Source: Auanema rhodensis
Lineage: Eukaryota > Nematoda > Chromadorea > Rhabditida > Rhabditidae
Length of the DNA stretch: 64,000 nucleotides
Direction: 5' to 3'
Assembly: GCA_964057225.1 (NCBI GenBank)
Contig: OZ059898.1
Coordinates: 13,045,767-13,109,766, forward strand
In this document: positions 56,118 through 64,000 of the stretch, in pieces
Position numbering within the stretch: position 1 is the first letter of the stretch
Layout: each line of letters begins with the position of its first letter
The notes under the pieces: model-generated
Databases searched by the model: none
Told to the model about the DNA's origin: nothing
Seen by the model: only the letters and a program-made list of their open reading frames with translations
Program-made: the position numbers and the translations under genes

Positions 56118-57349
56118 ATGTTTTACGCTATCAGTTCTTATATTTTTGGACTTATTTCCTTAGGTTTCTTATGTCTTTCAATTGTCTGCATTCTATGTTA
56201 TTCCCCTTCACAAATGGATACAGAATTTAGAATTTATTTATGTTTGCAATGTTCTCTGTAAGTATCAATTATATAATTTCGATTAAAATTATCTTCTTTT
56301 GAAGTGGATTAATTACTTCTTTTGGTGTATCTTGCGGAGCTGTACCTGTATTCCTAACACCGTGCCTTGGAGGATATCTTACGGGATTTATAAAATATTT
56401 TGGAATTTCCACCTTATACATCTTAATGTATTTTTTCACTATGGTATACTGTAAGAATACAAATACATTTCGTTCTATTTTTGAACTTATGTATTTAAGA
56501 TTACGGTGGATTAACAATTATAATGCTGTGTCTGCGATATCAAGCGTTAAATGTAAGACCACAATGTGTACATAAGTATTTTGTAATCGGTATAATGGTT
56601 TTGGAATACATAATTATTCCAACTTCATATTTTTTTTTTGCCAAATTGGATAATATTGAAGAAGTTAAAAGAGATTGCTTAAAGGTGCGCATATATTGTA
56701 TATAATATTTGGTCTCAACATCTTTGCAGATATACCTAGGTGATCCTGTAGATGTTTTAAAAGAAGAAGCCTTAGTTGTATCATTCTCTAAATCGGGGAA
56801 TTTTATAGTTATTTATGTTTTGTTAACGTTGCTGAATTTAATATTATTTGCATTTCAAATTTGTTTTTTTGGATCTATTACTTTGGTTCGATTTTATAGT
56901 CTCAAACGAAGCTGGTCGCAACAATTGTTGAATACCCACAAAATGTTCTTAAGAATAAATGTTATTCAGGTTTTTAATTATTCAAATATTTCATAATAAT
57001 TTTAGTTGATTAAGATGTTTGTTTTAATTATGATTGCCAACCTATCTTTTTTGTTTTGTTTAACTTTATATTTTGAAATTAATATAACAGGTCAGTCTAG
57101 TCTCACAATCAAATTGAATCTGATCTAATGCTTTAAGCTCTTCAACAGTTTATTCTTTTAATGTTATCATTCTTTTTAATGTCTGGATCAGTGTTAACAT
57201 TATATACAGTACCCTCATATAGAAAATCTATTATGAAACTTTTTAGAGTTAATCCAATAGGCACAGGTCAGAAAGTTCAAACTATTGGAAGCCAGTTATC
57301 TGGTATCAGAATAACAACGCTAGTAAAGGAAGTGTCACATAGAAGCTGA
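56118..57349 (+). CDS. SRH-like serpentine chemoreceptor, copy B
   Basis: Start MFYAISSYIFGLISLGFLCL. Same exon plan as copy A: loop SPSQMDTEFRIYLC, block VPVFLTPCLGGYLTGF, NIEEVKRDCLK at the third junction (about 56655), then EEALVVSFSKSGNF, NTHKMFLRINVIQ, and the final helix ending LYTVPSYRKSIMKLF. The C-terminal tail is longer than in copy C and ends VKEVSHRS. Exon 2 is very close to that of copy C and further from copy A. No lesion found. Confidence 0.72.
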
Positions 57350-58082
57350 CGAACGAACTAAAACTCAACCAAATCATTTAATTGTTCAATAATCAATCAT
57401 TATATCACTTAAATTAAAATGTATTAATTAAATTATTGCACATTAGTATATTTGTTGTTTATAGTAAGTAATTATATTTTTTGAAAAAAAAAGAGGAAAT
57501 TTAGACATCAATACATACACACCCTTTCTTATCTATCTAATTGTATATTTCCATATTTACTATATATTAATATTATATGTATATGTATATAATTTTTGTT
57601 AATTTTGAAACCGTAATTGGATATGAGAATAGTAACAAGTTATATAAAATGTTTACTTAATACATGTGAACATCCAGCTGATTTTTATTTGAAAAAAAAA
57701 ATATTTTCTTTGAATTTGGAAGTAATACAAGAAGTATTTTCAATATGTTTTAGCTTATTTCGAATTTCATTTTGATTTAAAATACTTCAGATTAGCGGTT
57801 GCATTCAAATATAATTAGTTGTTGACTAATTAGCATATTTTTGATTGACGCAATATGAAGCGGGAATTTCATTTCTCACTTGATATTCTTAAAATGTGGT
57901 TGAATTTAATGATAAAAATTAAATATTAACATGTATGATATATCTTTTTAATATTATATTTTCTTTTAATTTATATTTTAACGTTCTGATTATACATATT
58001 TATAATATATAATATATAATACTTATAGTATATAACATAAGTATATTCTTGATAGTTTTAGTCTATTGTACAATTAAGAATT
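57350..58082. other. Intergenic
   Basis: AT-rich spacer between receptor copies B and C with short ATAT runs. No gene seen. Confidence 0.55.
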
Positions 58083-58687
58083 ATGTTTTACATCATCAGT
58101 TCTTATATTTGTGGATTTATTGCCTTGGGTTTCTTATGTATTGCATGTTATGCTATTATATTTCATTCACCAAAAAATATGAATAACGAATTTAAAACTT
58201 ATTTATGTATACAATGTATTCTGTAAGTTTTAATTTCTAATTTATATTAAAAATTATGTTTTAAAGTGGATTATTTGCTTCATTTACACTGTCTTGTGGA
58301 GCTGTACCTGTTTTCGTAACACCGTGCCTTGGAGGATATATGACAGGATTTATAAAATATTTTGGAATTTCTACAATATATGTGGCAATGTATTTTTTCA
58401 CATTAGTATGCTGTAAGTAATGAATATATATATATATTCATGACCTTTTTTAAAGTAATTGTTAAGATTACGGTGGCTTAACAATTATCATGTTCTTTCT
58501 TCGATATCAAGCTTTGCACATAGGATCACAAACAAAGTTAAAATATACAATAATTATTTTAGCAATTCTCCAATTCATCATAATGCCAACTTCATATTTT
58601 TATTTTGCGCAATTAGATAACATAGAAGAAGTTAAAAGAGATTGCTTAAAGGTGAGCGTGCTCTCTGTCTTTCTGTCTCTCCCTCTG

Positions 58688-58741
<54 letters not shown>

Positions 58742-59346
58742 CATATGCATGAAATATTTGGTATCAACATCTTTTCAGGTATACCAAGGCAATCCTGCAG
58801 ATGTTTTAAAAGAAGAAACATTTGTTGTATCATTCTCTAAATCGGGAAATTTTTTTGTGATTTATACTTTATCGAATATGCTGAATTTAATATTATTTGT
58901 TTTTCAAATTTGTTTATTTGGATCTATTACTTTGGTTCGATTTTATAGTCTCAAACGAAGTTTCTCTCATAATACTCTAAAAACACATAAAATGTTTTGG
59001 AAAATTAATTTCATTCAGGTTTTCACCTATTTAAATTTATTTAATATCAAACTGTTAAGGCTGTTGTTACTGTACTGACAGCTAAAATATCTTTCACTTT
59101 ACTTTTAACTTCATATCTAGAAATAAGAATAGAAGGTATTTCTTTCAATTACTTCAAAATTTTTCTTATATTTCTTCAGAAATTTCGCATTTTCTTCTAT
59201 TATTGATATCATTCTTCTTAATGTCTGGATCAGTGTTAACATTATATACAGTACCCTCATATAGAAAATCTATTATGAAACTTTTTAGAGTTAATATATA
59301 TACAACTAGACATTTTGATTCCTCGAATACAGTTCATCACACATAG
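58083..59346 (+). CDS. SRH-like serpentine chemoreceptor, copy C (mosaic)
   Basis: Start MFYIISSYICGFIALGFLCI. Exon 1 is almost identical to copy A at the DNA level, over more than 100 bp with only a few differences. Exons 2 onward resemble copy B, and the last exon (about 59215-59300) is essentially identical to copy B, with LYTVPSYRKSIMKLFRVN, before ending in its own tail SSNTVHHT. The intron after NIEEVKRDCLK holds a long CT array (about 58677-58737). All splice junctions appear intact, so it is probably functional. Role as for the other copies. Confidence 0.72.
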
Positions 59347-60148
59347 AAATTGTTAAATCGACAAATATTTTCTATGTAATAATACAATTTGTAAAGTTAT
59401 TTAAGCTCTTCTGTACATTTCTCTCTTCAGCCCTCTCCTTCAGTTTAGACGTAGTTGCTAATATTGAACTCAAAATAGTTTACCGTTGATTCGTATTATT
59501 AAGCTTCACGAGTCAGGTAAAAAAGCGTCGCTAAATATATATTTATAAGAATCTTAATTATGCACAGCTTTATTTGAAAAATTCGGCTCTTTTTACGTAT
59601 CTATAACCCCCCTCCCCCTTCCCAAACTTTACCCCCCTTTGCCGTCGGGCACACACTTTTCTACCATTTAGGGGGGGGGGGGGTATAGAAACAGAAAAAG
59701 CAAAATTTCTTGCTAGAACTTGCAATATTTTATGTACAAGATAGATTTTAAATAAATTTTTTAAGCGGTTGCTTGATTGAATGAATTATGAAAAACTAAG
59801 AGCTTTCAATAAAATTATAATATTTATATAATATTATTTATGTTTCTGAATATGGAGATGTTGAAACAAAAAGTTCCTGTTCAAAGTTCACTGCTTTACT
59901 TATACGTTTTTCTCATTTATAGTTAATATCTCATGATGTACGGTTGTATTTCAATAAATAAATCAATATTAATACAAATAAATATATTTATTCTAATCAA
60001 AAATGCTTAAACCTAATATTTTTGGTTTTTTACAGTGATATTGATCCTCATATTCTTTTCCTATTTTATACAAATGCAATTAACTATGCATTTTCTTTTT
60101 ACATTGTCATCTGTCTTCCTCTCATCATTCCTTCATCAGTAATATTAA
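59347..60148. other. Convergent interval with C-rich and G-rich tracts
   Basis: Between the last receptor and the bestrophin 3' end. CTATAACCCCCC at 59601-59612 and a G13 run followed by TATAG (59671-59688) could form a hairpin. No gene seen; an open stretch on the plus strand at about 60034-60148 (hydrophobic) is antisense-adjacent to bestrophin and not convincing. Confidence 0.5.
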
Positions 60149-62310
60149 TTACAACTGGGCTAACTGATTGTGAGCCCATCGTTTTCGGAATTTCGATAAT
60201 TTCCTGAAATTCAATTCATCATCTGATTCTGTTACAAGCTTACAACATACGTGTTTGATTTCGTTTTCAAGGAACTCTCGTAGATGGTTAACTTCTGATG
60301 GTGGTCGAGGTATTGTTAATTGATTGGTCATTTCATCGGCTATAAGAAGGGCTCGGGGATAAAGTAAAGTTTGATAGCTAAGTAGCTTACCTTCATTGAA
60401 AGCATCATTCTCAAATGCATTTCTGGGATAAAAGTTAGTTTGTGTATTAGTTGAAGAACATGGCAATGAGTTTCTTTTTGATGTTCCAACCTGTTCATGT
60501 AGTCTGCGTACTTCCTGTTGACGATTACGTGAAAATAAGCTGGAAATCAGATTGATAATAATATTTAAACGATAGTCTAACCTGGCAACAGATATGCTAC
60601 TCAGTCTTTCTCGTATATTTTCTAGTAAAGCTTCTTTTTCTTTCAAATCATCCAAATGTGGAACCATAATGATTTTTGATTCTTGAGGAATTCTGAAAAA
60701 AATAAAAAATTTCCAAAACAAATTGAAATGTGGGACTATGTACTCAATATGGCTAACTGATTCCTTAAGATGATAGTTTGGCATTCGAGAAGCTTCAGCG
60801 GAATATAATGGTTGAGTCTGAAAACTAGTCATCTTATATAGTTATCTTCGGATATTTGGCTGTGAAATTTAAATAATTAGATGAAAACTAACATCAGCAT
60901 TCCGAAAGCGATCCATAGACATTGGTGGAGGATTGTTATAGCCTTCATCAACCATCTCCAATCCAACCTGAAAACAGAATTATCATTTAAAACTTAAGTT
61001 TGACCATATCATACTCCAAAGTTACGGTCAATCAAGCGGTTGCTCTCGAAATCATCATCATCCTCACCAAATGGATTCAGCATAACTTCAGCTATCTGAA
61101 ATTCTTAAGGAAAATATTAGTCAATACGTTCAGACGTACCTTCATCCATCCCATGTAGAAAATGAATTGTAGAGATCCCATTACAGGAAAGTATATATCA
61201 ACCTGAACATAAGACCATAATTACAACTTGGAAATAGTTTGAACAACCTGAGTATCATGAGTAGCATGAGCTGAAACAATGTACTGTCGAGCTATGACAC
61301 TGATAAGGAAAAACGTATGTACAGCTAAACAGACAAGTTGTGGATAAACCAAAGGAATTGGACACCAATCATATGCTATAAGCCATGATAATCCAGCTCG
61401 AAATGACATGATGGCCTGAGAAAATTGAAATTTAGATTGAGTTCAGAGCATGATCGTACATTTTCAATTTGAATGAGATAGAAATCACTCTCTATCCAGC
61501 CTCTCTTACGAGCTTCATATAAACGATTGAGAGCCCAATTGAATACCATCCAATGTTTACCAAACTTCGAATTAAGAGAATCAAAAACTTTTTTTTCCTC
61601 TGGGTGCATATATCCTAAATTCAAGCTGTAGAATTCCAAGTTGAAAAAGATTAGTACCAGCTTCGACAACAGAGTCAATAGTTGGAAAACGTCTTCGAGT
61701 TTTCATTGAAATATCCCGAAAAACAAGTATCTGTCCAAGTGAACAGTATCTAGAAATATTTTAAATTAACTTACAGTTTTTAATGATATTCAAAACAAAC
61801 AAAAAAGAAATGAAAAAACCTGAAAATGGTACGTCGAAACATTATAATTTCTGGAGTTTTTCCACGTACATATAAGGATATTTTGATAGCAAAGCTGTAA
61901 AAATATATGTAACAAATTGTAGAAAAATAGGTTTTTTCAAACGAACTTATCAATAAATCCAATAATTTTATATAAAGTTAGCCATCTAGTTAGTATAGCT
62001 GTTACAAAGAATCCCAGCATAAAATTCAATGGAATATATGATAATCCATGATCACAATATACAATTGCAACTTCGAACATTCTTAAACAAACAAACAAAT
62101 AAACAAACAAATAAACAAATAAACAACATACCTTTGTTGTGCATCATTCAAAGCAAAACGATAACATAAAGAGATAATAGTATATAAAGCTAGCCAAACA
62201 AGTAATTCCACAATCACACATCTCCATATACTTCCTCTCCATTTAAAAAGTAATTTAAATAATGTCCACGGACGTGAGGTTGAAACAGATAAGTTATAGT
62301 TGATTGTCAT
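60149..62310 (-). CDS. Bestrophin-family chloride channel
   Basis: Minus strand, start 62308-62310: [20 protein letters not shown], then [20 protein letters not shown] opening helix 1. Family landmarks: [11 protein letters not shown] (helix 2), a [16 protein letters not shown] block (human RFPTMEHVVEAG, about 61700), [40 protein letters not shown] (about 61400-61330), [20 protein letters not shown] (about 61155-61050), where the acidic cluster is the calcium clasp, and NRLIDRNF. A cytosolic tail of about 230 residues, unlike any known domain, ends [12 protein letters not shown]. Nematodes have many bestrophins (best-1 to best-26 in C. elegans); which one this is cannot be told. Calcium-gated anion conductance is inferred from family. 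Confidence 0.85.
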
Positions 62311-63341
62311 ACTGTAGGCAGGCTTATTTCAGTTATTTTTTTGAATTAAAAATTATAAAATAGATGTTATTCATCAAATACAAAGAGCGATTGTCTTTGC
62401 TTATATATAACATAGATTATGTACTATACAATTCTCGTATTTGCCTCCTCCCCCTTTTCGATCTGACCACTGATGTGTCGATGAGAAAGTCTGAACTCTG
62501 GTTTATGATATACGATATATTATATTATAAATTTGAATATTCGTTTTAATAATATTCTGTCGTAAATAGAAGTACTTTGGATGTTCCATACTCATGTACG
62601 AACTATCATCATTTTCAGTCAAACATATCCTTTTCTCCAACCCGATTCTCATAAGTATCAGCAAAAATGAAATTGATAAAGCATTCTGACTTACTCGTTG
62701 TGCTATACTATGATTGTTCTATGATGTTCATAATGATAATGAAAAAAAATAATATCAATTCAATCGTTTCCGTATTCATTTCTCTTCAAAATTCAATGAA
62801 ATATAAATTTTCATAACAGTAATCATGACAGCTTTAACAATAGAATCAAATATATTCTATATATATACTATATAGTATACATACTATGTATCAACTAACT
62901 GACCAGTCATAAACAGACCGATTAGCATAGTAATACTTCTCAAAATGTCACGTTTTTACGTGAAATCCTCAGAATTACAATACATTTCATCAGTTACGTG
63001 ACATTCACCAATATTTCTATTTTAGATCTACAAATGTGAATGTAGAAGCGTAGTAAAGCATGGATGATCATTTGGTTAGAATAAACGTTTGATTTTTTTC
63101 TTATTTTTACTATTCAAATAATATTTTTAATATAATTTTAAAAAATTATGTAAATTATTTATTATTTTAAAGCGAGCGAATCAGTAATGAAATCACAAAA
63201 AATTGTTTTTTTTTCTTAAATTACTTGTTGTTAAAGACTAATTATTAAAGTCGTACTGTATGTGTACCGGTTAAGAAAAGAAAATTTTGTTTCTGAAAGC
63301 TAAAACTGAGATAAACGTTAGCCGGAAGAAGAAGAAGAAGA

Positions 63342-63384
<43 letters not shown>

Positions 63385-63746
63385 GAGAGTTGAGAGAGAG
63401 AGATAGAAGGAGTGCTTTAAAACGGAAAAGATAAAAGGAATTGTTTATAGTTTTGACACATAAAATCCGAATATAATAATTGATTAGTTCAATTTTAAAT
63501 AAAAATTGATCTAATTGGCAATAAGAGTGTATGAAGTTGATGAAGATGAGGAAAGCAATGATGGTGGGATAAAAATTAAAAAAAAACATACAACATACAA
63601 GCTACCTGAACAGTATTTTTTTCAAAAAAAAAAGTTATTATTAATAATTATATTATTTATAATATATTTGTTATTAATAATAGTAAAGCATATTCAAAAA
63701 TTCGAGAAATTAATGATTTGCTAGTAGACGAATAGAAATTTACGGA
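62311..63746. other. Intergenic, repeat-rich
   Basis: Upstream of bestrophin. Holds ACGTGA motifs at 62949-62964 and 62994-63002, a (GAA)n-(GA)n tract at 63327-63398, and AT-rich runs. No gene seen. Confidence 0.5.
63327..63398. repeat. (GAA)n followed by (GA)n
   Basis: About five GAA triplets grading into about 17 GA units, then degenerate GA. Confidence 0.9.
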
Positions 63747-63749
63747 ACA

Positions 63750-63842
63750 ATCTATCCTATGCAACGGTACTTCTGTCAATCGTGCTCCATAGAAACGATC
63801 AGGAGAAGCTCGTTCACACACCAAAGTACTCTTTTGACGAAT
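63750..63842 (-). CDS. Possible internal exon of a gene extending beyond the window
   Basis: On the minus strand a GTAATTTTAG acceptor opens a 31-codon frame reading IRQKSTLVCERASPDRFYGA, then RLTEVPLHRIDCS, ending at a GTAAAT donor. Codon use and flanking signals look real. The rest of the gene would lie to the right and left of this exon; no family is recognised. Confidence 0.35.
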
Positions 63843-64000
63843 CTAAAATTACTATATGATTATAAATATTTTATTTTTATTTTAGGATTTGAATATTAGA
63901 ACAAGAAAATAGGAATTGAAAGTATTAAGAGTTCTCTATCACTTCAAGCTTTTATTAAGATGACACACTGTCGTTAAGTCCTAATATTCTAATAGTAACT

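Noticed and set aside
54202-59346. Initial reading of the receptor array as organic solute transporter alpha
   Set aside because: The GGY-TG block, NTHKMF motif and PSYR tail fit SRH/Str-type chemoreceptors better.
60022-60207. Hydrophobic plus-strand ORF as a receptor helix
   Set aside because: Overlaps bestrophin 3' coding sequence in antisense and has no partner exons.

Overview
The window is nuclear DNA of a chromadorean nematode. The evidence is AT-rich sequence, many short introns (about 43-60 bp) ending in TTTCAG, splice acceptors placed directly in front of several start codons (as expected for spliced-leader trans-splicing), and nematode-type families: a MLT-10-like moulting protein, SRH-like chemoreceptors, a bestrophin, and an aman-2-like Golgi mannosidase. 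I cannot name the species.

Layout from left to right. 19-1971 (+): 3' half of a gene with a PHF3/DIDO-type SPOC domain and a polyproline tail. 2210-2731 (-): small three-exon gene, tail-to-tail with it, not recognised. 2872-7665 (+): large secreted multi-cysteine-module protein (antistasin-like, EB-like and WAP-like modules in low-complexity acidic linkers). 8095-12052 (-): MLT-10 family moulting protein. 12.6-13.1 kb (+): possible tiny gene. 14.0-14.3 kb (-): internally deleted mariner relic. 14556-17030 (+): carboxylesterase-like protein that has lost its catalytic Ser and His. 17.0-23.5 kb: gene-poor, pyrimidine-rich, microsatellite-laden. 23494-28373 (+): Golgi alpha-mannosidase II. 28887-29259 (-): 73-residue membrane protein.

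31177-40683 (+) is a dense same-strand block of four housekeeping genes: RNA polymerase III largest subunit, PIG-F, NPRL2 and maleylacetoacetate isomerase (GST zeta). Short gaps and acceptor-like sequences at each downstream start suggest an operon. 42448-43262 (+): Ly6/uPAR-like GPI-anchored protein. 43.3-48.8 kb: a second pyrimidine-rich gene desert. 48833-51852 (+): cysteine-rich single-pass membrane protein with apparently alternative C-termini.

52.0-53.8 kb: a large inverted duplication carrying two head-to-head copies of a small secreted cysteine-rich protein gene. 54202-59346 (+): tandem array of three SRH-like chemoreceptors, the third a mosaic of the other two, plus an orphan receptor-like exon. 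60149-62310 (-): bestrophin. The final 1.7 kb is repeat-rich with one possible minus-strand exon.

A motif (ACGTGAA / TTCACGT), often paired or clustered, recurs in introns and intergenic DNA across the window and never in a confident coding exon. With the four-gene block, the dead esterase, the inverted gene pair and the mosaic receptor, it is the most interesting signal here. Exon boundaries were read by eye from splice signals and reading phase; none is backed by transcript data.
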